A stretch of 64,000 nucleotides of DNA from JARRPM01 sp963765545 (GTDB lineage: Bacteria > Pseudomonadota > Gammaproteobacteria > Pseudomonadales > Halieaceae), in contig CAVXWW010000004.1 of the NCBI GenBank assembly GCA_963765545.1, forward strand, positions 806,001 to 870,000. Reading direction: 5' to 3'. Position numbers and translations under genes: made by a program. The notes below the pieces were generated by a model, which searched no databases, was not told the origin of the DNA, and was given only the letters and a program-made list of their open reading frames with translations. Shown piece by piece: positions 33,584 through 41,774 of this stretch (positions within the stretch are counted from its first letter, which is position 1; every line of letters begins with the position of its first letter).

Positions 33584-34936
33584 ATGGCTTCTGCAAGAGG
33601 CGAGTTCAGTTCCCGGTTTGGTTTCGTTATGGCCGCCGCAGGCAGCGCGGTCGGTCTGGGAAATATTTGGGGCTTTCCCACGCAGGCTGCCAGTAATGGC
33701 GGCGCGGCTTTCCTGGTTGTGTACCTTGTTGTTGCGTTTACCCTGGCCTACCCCGCCCTGATGGCTGAATTGATCATAGGCCGCCACGCCCACGCCAATG
33801 CAGTATCTGCACTGCGCCAGATATCCAATAACAGCATCCAACGCCTGGCTGGCGGTTCCACCGGTATTATTGGGTTCATTGTGGCGAGCCTCATTCTGAG
33901 CTTTTACGCCATTGTCGCGGGCTGGATGATGGCCTTTTGTCTTTCTTCCCTGCTTACCCTGCTGGGCGGGGACGCCTTCGCGAACTGGCTGACCTCCTTC
34001 GACTTCACCCGCAATATAGTGGGTATGCTTATCTTTATGGTACTGACCGTATTGATAATCGCGCGCGGCGTGCAAAATGGCATAGAACGCTGGTCAGAGC
34101 GCCTTATGCCCGTACTACTTGTTACCCTGGTGATGCTGGTTATTTACGTATTGACACTCGATGGCGCTGTGGAGGGCCTGAAAGTGTACCTGCTGCCTGA
34201 CTTCGAACGCGCACTGTCGCCCGACCTGATCCTCAATGCACTGGGCTCCGCTTTTTTCTCTCTGTCGCTGGGGGTAGGTACCATGCTTATCTACGGCTCA
34301 TACCTCGATGACAGGCAAAACCTGCCCCTGGTGGGAGGTATGGTAACCGCCGTAGATATTGGTATAGCGGTACTGGCCGGCTTCCTGGTGTTACCTGCAA
34401 TGTATGTTGCCCTGCATAACGGGGTTGATATCTTTACACCTGCCGGCGACCTCATTTCTGAAGACACACTGATTTTTACGGTGCTGCCCGCGTTGTTCGC
34501 AAGCATGGGCCTGGCCGGGGTGCTGGTATCCATTTTCTTCTTTTTCCTGATGAGCATCGCCGCCCTCACCTCCTCCATATCGATGCTGGAGGTGCCGGTG
34601 GCCTACGTGGTCGAGGCGCATGGGGTGGCGAGAAAAAAAGCGGCCTACCTGATCGGTGGCTGCATAGCTGCAATCAGTACCACCATTTTGCTCAATTTTG
34701 ACACGCTGTTCGGACTGGTCGTAACTGTCACTACCCGCTACAGCCAGCCCCTGATAGGTTTCGTCTTCTGCATCTTCGTGGGGTGGATCTGGCACCGTGA
34801 CCAGTTACTGCAGGAGCTGCGCAAAGGTAATCCGGAGATTGAGCAGGGATGGTTCTGGAAGGTGTGGCCCTGGTGGGTACGCGTGGTTTGTCCAGCCGTC
34901 ATTCTTGCAATCTTCTTGCAGTCACTGCGCGGCTAG
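33584..34936 (+). CDS. Sodium-dependent transporter of the NSS/SNF family
   Basis: A 450-residue transporter with about 11-12 membrane helices. The first helix has the family signature RFGFVMAAAGSAVGLGNIWGFP, which lines the sodium and substrate sites, and NGGAAFLVVYL follows. Bacterial relatives (LeuT, TnaT) carry hydrophobic or aromatic amino acids, but the substrate of this one is unknown. ATG at 33584 follows AAGG. It is 69 bp downstream of the AsmA-family gene. Confidence 0.9.
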   Translation: MASARGEFSSRFGFVMAAAGSAVGLGNIWGFPTQAASNGGAAFLVVYLVVAFTLAYPALMAELIIGRHAHANAVSALRQISNNSIQRLAGGSTGIIGFIVASLILSFYAIVAGWMMAFCLSSLLTLLGGDAFANWLTSFDFTRNIVGMLIFMVLTVLIIARGVQNGIERWSERLMPVLLVTLVMLVIYVLTLDGAVEGLKVYLLPDFERALSPDLILNALGSAFFSLSLGVGTMLIYGSYLDDRQNLPLVGGMVTAVDIGIAVLAGFLVLPAMYVALHNGVDIFTPAGDLISEDTLIFTVLPALFASMGLAGVLVSIFFFFLMSIAALTSSISMLEVPVAYVVEAHGVARKKAAYLIGGCIAAISTTILLNFDTLFGLVVTVTTRYSQPLIGFVFCIFVGWIWHRDQLLQELRKGNPEIEQGWFWKVWPWWVRVVCPAVILAIFLQSLRG

Positions 34937-34952
34937 AACCCAACCAAAAGGC

Positions 34953-35417
34953 TTACTTGAGGCTTATCAGCCCCTCTTCCTCCACTCGCTGGGTGGGAAC
35001 AAGCCCCTTGAAATCGATCTTGGCGGTAAATCGATAGGTCAGCTCATCCTCTGCTGTCTGGGGCAGGCTGGCTAACAGCTTCAATACCTGAAACAGCTTG
35101 AGGCTGGCCTCCAGGGTAACAATACCCTCACTGTAGCCCTCGATAACAGGAACGTCGTTGCTCACACCGGTAATCACCTCGGTTCCAACAAGTTCGACCC
35201 CATAGCTGATGCCGGATATGTCGAGCTGCTGTTCGTTGGGGTTTTGCACACGCAATTTGATCAGAAAACGCGGCCCTCCACCCTCAGACGGCAAGCTGTC
35301 GAAACTCTCAAGGGTTACATTAGGCGGGTCCATCTTCGTGGTCAGGCCGGCGCAGCCTGTCATCAAAAAAGCCCATGCCAATAAGGCTATCGCATATCCA
35401 GCTACGCGGTTGGTCAC
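34953..35417 (-). CDS. LEA type 2 / WHy-domain lipoprotein
   Basis: A 154-residue protein. GTG at 35417 is preceded by AGGAG. A signal peptide ends in lipobox LMTGC, followed by a single WHy/LEA-14 immunoglobulin-like domain (NVTLESFDSLPSEGG, LKVQNPN-type RVQNPNEQQLDISG, VELVGTEV). Such lipoproteins are common in gammaproteobacteria and linked loosely to desiccation or stress; no exact role is known. It converges on the NSS transporter gene. Confidence 0.82.
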   Translation of the reverse strand: MTNRVAGYAIALLAWAFLMTGCAGLTTKMDPPNVTLESFDSLPSEGGGPRFLIKLRVQNPNEQQLDISGISYGVELVGTEVITGVSNDVPVIEGYSEGIVTLEASLKLFQVLKLLASLPQTAEDELTYRFTAKIDFKGLVPTQRVEEEGLISLK

Positions 35418-35453
35418 GGTGTCACTCCTGTCGACTGTGTTGAACGGCACTAT

Positions 35454-35618
35454 TCATGGCCCGGGCCCGGGCCCGCGTGTGCCGCGAAAAAAATACGTGG
35501 CATAGGCAGCACTGCCAATGGCAAAAACAATGGCGACCCAGTCGCCCGTTCTGCTGTACATCCAAAGACTGAACACAAACATCGCGACAGCAACGACCAA
35601 TGCAATACCGCGCGCCAC
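35454..35618 (-). CDS. Small two-helix membrane peptide, 54 residues
   Basis: A short frame not long enough for usual ORF cut-offs. It starts at GTG 35618 (GAGG 8 nt upstream) and runs ARGIALVVAVAMFVFSLWMY, a short polar turn (SRTGDW), then VAIVFAIGSAAYATYFF and a basic, Gly-Pro-rich tail. Two membrane helices joined by a tight loop are predicted. It lies 36 bp upstream of the WHy lipoprotein on the same strand and may share its transcript. The tail is encoded by a perfect 16-nt GC palindrome (35458-35473). No known family was recognised. Confidence 0.55.
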   Translation of the reverse strand: MARGIALVVAVAMFVFSLWMYSRTGDWVAIVFAIGSAAYATYFFRGTRGPGPGP

Positions 35619-35810
35619 CTCAGGCGCCTCGCACGACGGACATCACAGGGACTGACATCCGGCCCACAGGGAAGCTTCAATGCAAGGTATATGTGTCATG
35701 GCGATGCTGGGGCTCAGTTCAAGTGCACTTGCAGTGTAGCGTGACTCGACAGCGATGCAACATTCATCGCGGCGGAAACCTGCTTCCTGTGCTGAGCCCA
35801 ACAGGTAGAC

Positions 35811-36338
35811 TCAGCGCTCACCTGCAGCATGAAAATCCACGCTAGCGGGCGCCGCAGAAAATCCCAGATCATCCGCAGTTAATGCAGCCAGTGCCCGCTC
35901 CCGGTCGGCCTGGTTGAACGTGCCAGTTGTCAGGCAAAACTCCACGAGGTTGTCGTTAGGGTCTTTGGTATAAATAGAGTGACACCAATTGTGATCGATC
36001 TCCAACACGTCCAGCCCTGCCTCCAGCCACCGTTGTTTTCGCTGCACGAGGTCTGCCAGGTCGGCAACGCCAAAGGCGATATGATTGATGTGATCGGGCA
36101 GGCCCGCCGCTTTCGACAGGCTGGTTTCAATCTCTCCCGCGCCAGGCACCTCGTGCAGCTCCCAGAAGGCAATGAAGGCATGATCATTTTCCATGCGATA
36201 GAAAAAATGTTTGGCCCAACCGCCGCCGGGGACTGAATCGATTTCAACTTTAACCAGTTCAAAACCCATCAGGTCTTCATAGAAGCGGTGAGTCTCGCCG
36301 ATGTCCCGGGCGGCCATGGCCAGGTGGTGATATGACAT
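35811..36338 (-). CDS. VOC-family protein with dioxygenase-like layout
   Basis: A 175-residue protein with two VOC half-modules. It starts MSYHHLAMAARDIGETHRFY (first metal His) and continues HINHIAFGVADLADL (second His), with a C-terminal SIYTKDPNDNLVEFCL segment containing the glutamate ligand. Ligand pattern His-His-Glu suggests a metal site like those of extradiol dioxygenases or glyoxalases. It is 13 bp downstream of the carboxymuconolactone-decarboxylase-family gene, so the two are likely co-expressed. Substrate unknown. Confidence 0.82.
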   Translation of the reverse strand: MSYHHLAMAARDIGETHRFYEDLMGFELVKVEIDSVPGGGWAKHFFYRMENDHAFIAFWELHEVPGAGEIETSLSKAAGLPDHINHIAFGVADLADLVQRKQRWLEAGLDVLEIDHNWCHSIYTKDPNDNLVEFCLTTGTFNQADRERALAALTADDLGFSAAPASVDFHAAGER

Positions 36339-36351
36339 TGCCTTCCCCCTG

Positions 36352-36990
36352 TCAGTCGTCGCGATCGACCACGCCCATCACATCGTCCTGACCGCCGGCC
36401 GGTGCGGCAAGCTCTGTGATGCGTTCGTCGATATCATCATACTCCAGCCGCAGGGCGCGGCTCATGGTGGCGTGCATTTCGTAAAGCGCCGTGGTGTAAG
36501 TCAGCTCGAGGATCGCCTCATCGGAAAGCTCGCGCTTGAGCGCCGTAAAAATCGCATCCTGAACCCGACCACCCTCGAGTACCAGGGCGTCTGTGTACGC
36601 CAGCACGGCGCACTCGAGTGGGCTGAACAGGTCGCTCACCTGCCAGTGTGCAATTGCCTGAATTTTTTCTTCTGGCAAGCCGACAGAGCGACAGGATTTG
36701 CAATGCTGAGAGTAGACAAAGCGCGAACCCCGGGCAAAGCCGGCGCGTGTCTGGCCAAGTTCCCTGAGCTGCGGGTCCAGTTTACGAGCAGGATCACGGT
36801 AAAAACGGAAGCCGTTCACCGCATGTTCCAGACAATCCGGCACCAGGGCAAACACCGTCCACCAGTTCCCAGGGGTGCCCGTACTCGTGCCAGGTTCACT
36901 GACCGGGTCGCGACCGGGAAACAGCAGATCATACATTCGAGTGGCTAGAGAGCCTGCCTCGTTTCGCGGTACCTGTCGAAGTCTTGGCAT
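36352..36990 (-). CDS. Carboxymuconolactone decarboxylase / AhpD-family protein
   Basis: A 212-residue all-helical protein. The AhpD-type core is seen at about 90-165, with the CxxC-like motif SQHCKSCRSVGLPEEKI and following helix. That pair gives peroxidase or reductase activity in AhpD. The N-terminal ~70 residues carry a DLLFPGRDP segment found in larger CMD proteins. It is followed by a VOC gene. The pair is reminiscent of aromatic or lactone degradation modules, but the reaction is not shown. Confidence 0.8.
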   Translation of the reverse strand: MPRLRQVPRNEAGSLATRMYDLLFPGRDPVSEPGTSTGTPGNWWTVFALVPDCLEHAVNGFRFYRDPARKLDPQLRELGQTRAGFARGSRFVYSQHCKSCRSVGLPEEKIQAIAHWQVSDLFSPLECAVLAYTDALVLEGGRVQDAIFTALKRELSDEAILELTYTTALYEMHATMSRALRLEYDDIDERITELAAPAGGQDDVMGVVDRDD

Positions 36991-37114
36991 CGTGGTATTC
37001 CCGAGAGGGCTGACCGTGCCCGGCGCGTAACGGAGCCGCGGCGCCGGAGGTAAAGTATATTATGAGGATATTTATCTATCTAATTGTTTTTATTGTGCTT
37101 TATTATTTCTAATA

Positions 37115-37202
37115 TGGCGGTGAGGGAGGGATTCGAACCCTCGATACGTTGCCGTATACACACTTTCCAGGCGTGCGCCTTCGACCACTCGGCCACCTCA
37201 CC
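37115..37202 (-). tRNA. tRNA-Ser (anticodon GGA)
   Basis: GGTGAGG pairs with CCTCACC. The loop CTGGAAA gives anticodon GGA, a long variable arm (TGTGTATACGGCAACGTATCG) fits serine, GGTTCGAATCC forms the T arm, and CCA is encoded. 88 nt including CCA. Confidence 0.95.
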
Positions 37203-37215
37203 GTTGAGGGCGCGA

Positions 37216-37224
37216 ATCATACCA
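37216..37224 (-). promoter_or_regulatory. Extended -10 promoter of tRNA-Ser
   Basis: TGGTATGAT on the minus strand, identical to the nonamer before tRNA-Leu, with the start expected a few bases before the mature tRNA 5' end at 37202. The -35 region is not consensus-like. Confidence 0.45.
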
Positions 37225-37288
37225 CAAGATATACTGTATGCCAGTCCCGACAGCTGCCAAAGCGCGCAGGCAAGAGGGCCTGTGCGAG

Positions 37289-38089
37289 CTACTGTCGATT
37301 CATGCGCGGCAGCGGACGGGCTGCCGGGTCGGTGCTTCGAAACGGGTTGATATCGAGCCCGCCGCGGCGGGTATAGAACGCCTGGATATGCAACGACCGG
37401 GGGGCGACCCGCCGCTGGAGATCACAGAACATTCGCTCGACACACTGCTCGTGAAACTCCTGGTGCTGGCGGTAGGCGATGATGTAGCGCAGCAGGGAGC
37501 CATGATCCAGCGCCCTGCCCTCATAATGAATCCATACGCTGGCCCAATCGGGTTGGCCCGTGACCGGGCACAGGGACCGCAACAGGTGGGTATGAAGTTG
37601 CTCCTGCACAATGTCTTCGCAACGCAGCTCCAGCATGTCGGCACTGGGCTCGCCCTCAGGCGCACGGACCTCCAGGTGATCCAGGCACTGACCCGCAAGC
37701 ACCGCGCCGCACAGGGCCTCGTCATCGATGGCCAGCAACTCAAGGCCAATTTCAGCACCTGCTATTTGCGCGATGTCCTTTTTGATTGTCGCTGCCACTT
37801 CCTGTTCATCGGCAAAACGGGTGTTATTGAGGGAGTTCAGGTACAGCTTGAAGGACTTGGATTCCACCAGGTTGGGCGAGCTGACGGGAATCGAAATGCG
37901 GCCCACCCGAACCACCGGCTTGCCGCCACTGTCCAGCCAGGATACTTCATAGGCGTGCCACAGATCGCCGCCGCTGAAGGGCAGGGCCTCGTCGCAACCG
38001 ATCAGACTGCGCCCGGCGGCGCGGGGAATAGGATACAAAAGTTGGGGCGCATAGCTGTCCACAACCGGCGTGTGCCGGCCCAGCAACAT
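37289..38089 (-). CDS. queF: NADPH-dependent 7-cyano-7-deazaguanine reductase, long (YqeF-type) form
   Basis: A 266-residue bimodular QueF that reduces preQ0 to preQ1 in queuosine synthesis. The first half has ESKSFKLYLNSLNNT, the nucleotide-binding motif. The second has RSLCPVTGQPDWAS, whose cysteine forms the thioimide intermediate, and FHEQCVERMF with the substrate-binding glutamate. The frame opens at GTG 38113, but ATG 38089 has a better site (AAGGACAGGAA) and fits family length. It is 32 bp after the ABC permease gene, probably on the same transcript. Confidence 0.93.
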   Translation of the reverse strand: MLLGRHTPVVDSYAPQLLYPIPRAAGRSLIGCDEALPFSGGDLWHAYEVSWLDSGGKPVVRVGRISIPVSSPNLVESKSFKLYLNSLNNTRFADEQEVAATIKKDIAQIAGAEIGLELLAIDDEALCGAVLAGQCLDHLEVRAPEGEPSADMLELRCEDIVQEQLHTHLLRSLCPVTGQPDWASVWIHYEGRALDHGSLLRYIIAYRQHQEFHEQCVERMFCDLQRRVAPRSLHIQAFYTRRGGLDINPFRSTDPAARPLPRMNRQ

Positions 38090-38120
38090 TTCCTGTCCTT
38101 CTTCCGTGGTCACTACGCGC

Positions 38121-38894
38121 TTATTGCCTCAGCCTTTTGCCGGAGTTCAACAGGTGCATGCTGTAGGTGAATGCGAGCACAGTAAACAGGGCGATCATTC
38201 CAAACGCCAGCGGCAGGCTGACATCAGAGACTCCCAACACCCCGTAGCGAAAGGCATTTACCACATAAACCAATGGATTCAGCTTCGACACACCCGCCCA
38301 GAAATCGGGCAGCAGGTCCATCGAATAGAACACACCACCCAGGTATATAAGTGGGGTCAGTACAAAGGTGGGAATGATGGAGATGTCGTCAAAGTTATTG
38401 GCGTAAACCGCATTGATGAAGCCGGCCAGTGCGAACAGCGTCGATGTCATCAACACAACGACCACTACCACAAAGTAACTGTGAATATTAAGCTGGGTAA
38501 AGAACAGGGACACGGTCGTTACCACTATCGCCACCAGCAAGCCCCTACTGATACCACCCACCACATAACCCAGCAATATTATGTAATTCGGTGTGGGTGA
38601 AACCAGCAGTTCCTCCACACTGTTATTAAATTTGGAGCCGAAAAAGGAAGACACCACATTCGAGTAGGAATTGGTGACGATCGCCATCATGATCAGGCCG
38701 GGCACCACGAACTGCATGTAGGTAAAGCCGCCCATTTCGCCAATACGCGAACCGATCAGTGAGCCAAAAATCACGAAATACAGCGACATGGTAATCGCCG
38801 AGGGCAGCAGCGTCTGGGTCCAGATCCGCAGGTAACGCCTGATTTCCTTGCGCACAATCGTCATGAAGGCCACGTATTGCTCAGCTGCTGTCAC
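38121..38894 (-). CDS. yadH: ABC-2 type permease, YadH-like
   Basis: A 257-residue inner-membrane protein with six hydrophobic segments and the ABC-2 signature region (VEELLVSPTPNYIILLGYVVGG, PLIYLGGVFYSMDLLP). It begins at GTG 38894, overlapping the ATPase stop by 4 nt (GTGA). With its ATPase it forms the conserved YadGH exporter, whose substrate is not known. Confidence 0.9.
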   Translation of the reverse strand: MTAAEQYVAFMTIVRKEIRRYLRIWTQTLLPSAITMSLYFVIFGSLIGSRIGEMGGFTYMQFVVPGLIMMAIVTNSYSNVVSSFFGSKFNNSVEELLVSPTPNYIILLGYVVGGISRGLLVAIVVTTVSLFFTQLNIHSYFVVVVVVLMTSTLFALAGFINAVYANNFDDISIIPTFVLTPLIYLGGVFYSMDLLPDFWAGVSKLNPLVYVVNAFRYGVLGVSDVSLPLAFGMIALFTVLAFTYSMHLLNSGKRLRQ

Positions 38895-39808
38895 GAGGCA
38901 TCCTCCACCAGTTTCACGAACATCTCTTCCAGCCGGTTGGCCCGGTTGCGCATGCTGCTGATATGCACGCCCTGCCGATCCAGTTCGTCGAAGACCTGGT
39001 TGATGTACTGCCCCTTCTCAACTTCCACTTCAAGGGTATGTGGGTCAAGCTGACGCACGGTAAAGCCCTCGATTTCCAGGGACTCCGGCGCGTCTTCGAC
39101 ACAGTCCAGAATGAACACCTCTCGTTTCAGGCGTCGCAACAAGGCCTTGATGGAGCTGTGTTCAACTATTTCACCCTTGTTAATGATAGCGATATGTCGG
39201 CACAGGGCTTCGGCCTCTTCAAGGTAATGGGTAGTGAGAATAATCGTGGTGCCCTGGGTATTGATCTCCTTTAGGAACTCCCACATGGAGCGGCGCATTT
39301 CAATATCGACACCCGCAGTCGGCTCATCCAGGATCAACAGCCTGGGTTCGTGCACAAGCGCGCGTGCGATCATCAAGCGACGCTTCATCCCTCCGGATAA
39401 CATGCGTGAGGGAACATCACGCTTGTCCCACAGGCCCAGCGCTTTGAGGTACTTTTCAGCCCTCTGCTTCGCCAGCTCGGGCGGCAGGCCATAGTAACCG
39501 GCCTGATTGACGACTATGTCCAGCCCCTTCTCAAACTGATTGAAATTGAATTCCTGCGGAACAATACCGATATATTTCTTGGCGGCGGCAAAATCCTCAT
39601 CGATATCCACATCGAAAACAGATACTTTGCCGGAGGTTTTTGCCACCAGCGAACAGATAATGCCAATCGTGGTGGACTTGCCCGCACCATTTGGGCCCAG
39701 CATGGCAAAAAAATCGCCCTGCTCTACCTCAAGACTGATGCCCTTGAGAGCTTCAAAGCCATCGCCGTAAACCTTGCAGAGGTTTTCAATAGTGAGTGCT
39801 GGTATCAT
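38891..39808 (-). CDS. yadG: ABC transporter ATP-binding protein, YadG-like
   Basis: A 305-residue ABC ATPase with Walker A GPNGAGKST, signature LSGGMKRRLMIARAL, Walker B LLILDEPTAGVD and H-loop TTHYLEEAE. A C-terminal regulatory tail of ~80 residues follows. The signature and tail fit the DrrA/YadG group of ABC-2 exporters. Its gene is divergent from the 128-residue conserved gene at 39885. Confidence 0.9.
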   Translation of the reverse strand: MIPALTIENLCKVYGDGFEALKGISLEVEQGDFFAMLGPNGAGKSTTIGIICSLVAKTSGKVSVFDVDIDEDFAAAKKYIGIVPQEFNFNQFEKGLDIVVNQAGYYGLPPELAKQRAEKYLKALGLWDKRDVPSRMLSGGMKRRLMIARALVHEPRLLILDEPTAGVDIEMRRSMWEFLKEINTQGTTIILTTHYLEEAEALCRHIAIINKGEIVEHSSIKALLRRLKREVFILDCVEDAPESLEIEGFTVRQLDPHTLEVEVEKGQYINQVFDELDRQGVHISSMRNRANRLEEMFVKLVEDAS

Positions 39809-39884
39809 GCTGTCCTGGAAAAAAGGTGCGCTGGAACAAAGCGCGACATTGTACCCGTATTCTCCCTGCTACACGACATTGCCC

Positions 39885-40271
39885 ATGAATGATGAACAAT
39901 ACCTCTCGCACTGCCGGGAATTGCTGGCCGACTTTGCCGAAAACCTGTCCAGTCGCACCGAGTCACTGGCCGAGGAAGACACCCTGCGAGTGCTGGCGGC
40001 AGACTTCCAGCGGCTGGCCCGGGAGACCAACGGCGACTGGTACGCCGATGCCGGCCCACTGGTAAACCGCCTCTTCACCACCTATCCGGATTTCGCACCG
40101 ACCTTTCCCAGGGAACTGCTGTGGTTTTTCGGGGGTGACTGCCTGCACTTCATGCCGGACGAGGAGATTGCTGTTTTTCAGCAGCTGGAGGACAAACGCA
40201 GCCAGGCAGCGGCCGGTGGAACGGTTCTCGATCTGGCGGCCGCCCGGGCTAAGCTGCTGAACTTACAGTAG
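39885..40271 (+). CDS. Conserved small protein of the Pseudomonas PA2817 type
   Basis: A 128-residue acidic, helical protein without membrane segments or known catalytic motif. Conserved-looking stretches are TTYPDFAPTFPRELLWFFGGDCLHFMPDEEI. I recall a family of this length and end in pseudomonads under the PA2817 label, but could not check. ATG 39885 opens the homologous part; the frame is open further upstream through the yadG promoter region. No function is assigned. Confidence 0.6.
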   Translation: MNDEQYLSHCRELLADFAENLSSRTESLAEEDTLRVLAADFQRLARETNGDWYADAGPLVNRLFTTYPDFAPTFPRELLWFFGGDCLHFMPDEEIAVFQQLEDKRSQAAAGGTVLDLAAARAKLLNLQ

Positions 40272-40301
40272 ATTGTGCTGAAAATTTGGCGCCCGTGGGA
40301 C

Positions 40302-40330
40302 TTGACGCGACAAGGCTGTCTACCTACAAT
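40302..40330 (+). promoter_or_regulatory. Sigma-70 promoter of tRNA-Glu (and possibly tRNA-Gly)
   Basis: TTGACG (40302-40307), a 17-nt spacer and TACAAT (40325-40330): five of six matches in both boxes. The start would be near 40337, 20 nt before the mature tRNA-Glu. Confidence 0.75.
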
Positions 40331-40356
40331 GCGCGCCTCTTGATTGAGACCTATGC

Positions 40357-40432
40357 GTCCCCTTCGTCTAGTGGCCTAGGACACTGCCCTTTCACGGCGG
40401 TAACAGGGGTTCGAACCCCCTAGGGGACGCCA
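40357..40432 (+). tRNA. tRNA-Glu (anticodon TTC)
   Basis: GTCCCCT pairs with AGGGGAC; loop CTTTCAC gives anticodon TTC; GGTTCGAACCC T arm; CCA encoded. 76 nt. Confidence 0.95.
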
Positions 40433-40462
40433 CTCATCAAGTTTGTCAGTCGGTGTAGAAAA

Positions 40463-40506
40463 TGCGGGAATAGCTCAGTTGGTAGAGCGCAACCTTGCCA
40501 AGGTTG
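40463..40506 (+). pseudogene. Partial tRNA-Gly copy, 5' half only
   Basis: These 44 bases are identical to 40567-40610 and cover the acceptor 5' strand, D arm and whole anticodon arm (GCC) of tRNA-Gly. After 40506 the sequence switches to TGGGGGGGCGCC..., so variable loop, T arm and acceptor 3' strand are missing. It cannot fold into a tRNA. The spacer contains CCGGCGACC, the reverse complement of GGTCGCCGG in the intact gene, hinting at a local rearrangement. Confidence 0.85.
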
Positions 40507-40567
40507 TGGGGGGGCGCCTAGCCTCGACGGTTCCGGCGACCACGGCGGTGGATAAACGCAACGGCTT

Positions 40568-40643
40568 GCGGGAATAGCTCAGTTGGTAGAGCGCAACCTT
40601 GCCAAGGTTGAGGTCGCCGGTTCGAACCCGGTTTCCCGCTCCA
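40568..40643 (+). tRNA. tRNA-Gly (anticodon GCC)
   Basis: GCGGGAA pairs with TTCCCGC; loop TTGCCAA gives anticodon GCC; GGTTCGAACCC T arm; CCA encoded. 76 nt. It lies 135 bp after tRNA-Glu. Confidence 0.95.
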
Positions 40644-40744
40644 ATTTGAACCACCCCACCGCACACTACCCCCAGCTACCTCTGCTGCCCCTCGTCGAGG
40701 GCAACGCCAGCTTGGGCTCCAGGTTCAAACACCCAGCATGTAAA

Positions 40745-41128
40745 TTACTCCGTCTTGTCCAACTTCACCGACAGGCTATTGACGCAATACCGCAACCCGG
40801 TCGGGTCCGGACCATCCTCAAAAACGTGTCCAATATGTGAACCACATTTTTTGCACATGATTTCGGTGCGGGTCATACCGTGGCTCATATCCTTTTCCTC
40901 CAGTATCACCTCGGCATCCGCGGGCTGGAAAAAACTGGGCCAGCCACAACCGGCGTCGAACTTGGTCTCTGACAGGAACAGGGGCTCGCCACAGCAACGG
41001 CAGTTGTATACACCATCTTCCGTGGTGTCCCAATACTCACCGGTAAAGGGTCGCTCTGTGCCTTTTTCTCGACAGACGTGAAATTCCTCAGCTGTCAGTT
41101 TGTCACGCCAGTATTCATTATCTTCCAT
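40745..41128 (-). CDS. msrB: Peptide-methionine (R)-S-oxide reductase
   Basis: A 127-residue MsrB repairing methionine-R-sulfoxide. Two CxxC zinc pairs are present (YNCRCCGEP, MCKKCGSH) and the catalytic cysteine is in RYCVNSLS. GWPSFFQP and the HVFEDGPDPTGLRYC segment are diagnostic. ATG 41128 with AAGG upstream was chosen; the frame extends to 41176 without homology. Confidence 0.95.
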   Translation of the reverse strand: MEDNEYWRDKLTAEEFHVCREKGTERPFTGEYWDTTEDGVYNCRCCGEPLFLSETKFDAGCGWPSFFQPADAEVILEEKDMSHGMTRTEIMCKKCGSHIGHVFEDGPDPTGLRYCVNSLSVKLDKTE

Positions 41129-41205
41129 TGTAACTACCTTGCTAGAACGTCCAGGGGGCATAGCGTACACTAGCATTTCATCGCAAACTACAGGCTTTTA
41201 TCCGT

Positions 41206-41661
41206 ATGGCGGATCTTCATATCGATGATTTCTATCGCGATGTCGCAACTATATTCCTACGCCTGTACGCCGTGTTCCCCCGTAAAACCATCCTGTACGT
41301 GGAAGACATCTGCGGGCCCGACCAACCCGACGAGTTCGGCTTGCACCACCCGCGCTTCCAGGCCGGCTTCAGTGCCATGGTATGGTTGGCCGACGAGGGT
41401 TACCTTACATTCCAGGAAACCATCCGGGCCGAGGCGCTGGACCAGGTGGTGCTGAGCCAGAAAGCGTTTCTTCTGCTCTCGTCCCGCTCGGAACTGGGCC
41501 TGGCCGATCCACCGGACGCCGACACGCTTCCACCCAGCGTCGCCGAGCAGTCCCTGACCAATATCAACCAGTTGCGCAGCGTACTGCGTGAGGGCTCCAG
41601 CATCCGCCTGCAAAAGTGCATCGCCTACCTGCTGGCACAGCCACCGATCGCGGGGCACTGA
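41206..41661 (+). CDS. Conserved hypothetical protein
   Basis: A 151-residue soluble protein. The segments FLRLYAVFPRKTILYVEDICGPD, AMVWLADEGYLTFQETIRAEALDQVVLS suggest a small winged-helix-like fold, and a C-terminal helix follows. It lacks known catalytic or binding motifs. It is divergent from msrB across about 77 bp and followed by a 110-bp gap with nothing recognisable. No family name is certain. Confidence 0.6.
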   Translation: MADLHIDDFYRDVATIFLRLYAVFPRKTILYVEDICGPDQPDEFGLHHPRFQAGFSAMVWLADEGYLTFQETIRAEALDQVVLSQKAFLLLSSRSELGLADPPDADTLPPSVAEQSLTNINQLRSVLREGSSIRLQKCIAYLLAQPPIAGH

Positions 41662-41774
41662 AGTCCAACAGCCCGGCTGCCGACACCCGGAAGGCTTTGA
41701 AAAACGCGCCAGTCATCGCCGACATGGTGTGCCCGGCACATTTCAAACTTGACGTTGTAACAGGCCAGAAGAGG

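Noticed and set aside
35450..35680. 76-codon minus-strand frame overlapping the small membrane peptide
   Set aside because: Another frame of the same strand gives two clean membrane helices with a ribosome site; this one is Cys/Arg/Leu-rich without structure.
40463..40610. att-site interpretation of the 44-nt tRNA-Gly repeat
   Set aside because: Integrase att repeats normally cover the tRNA 3' half, and only about 100 bp with no integrase lie between the copies.
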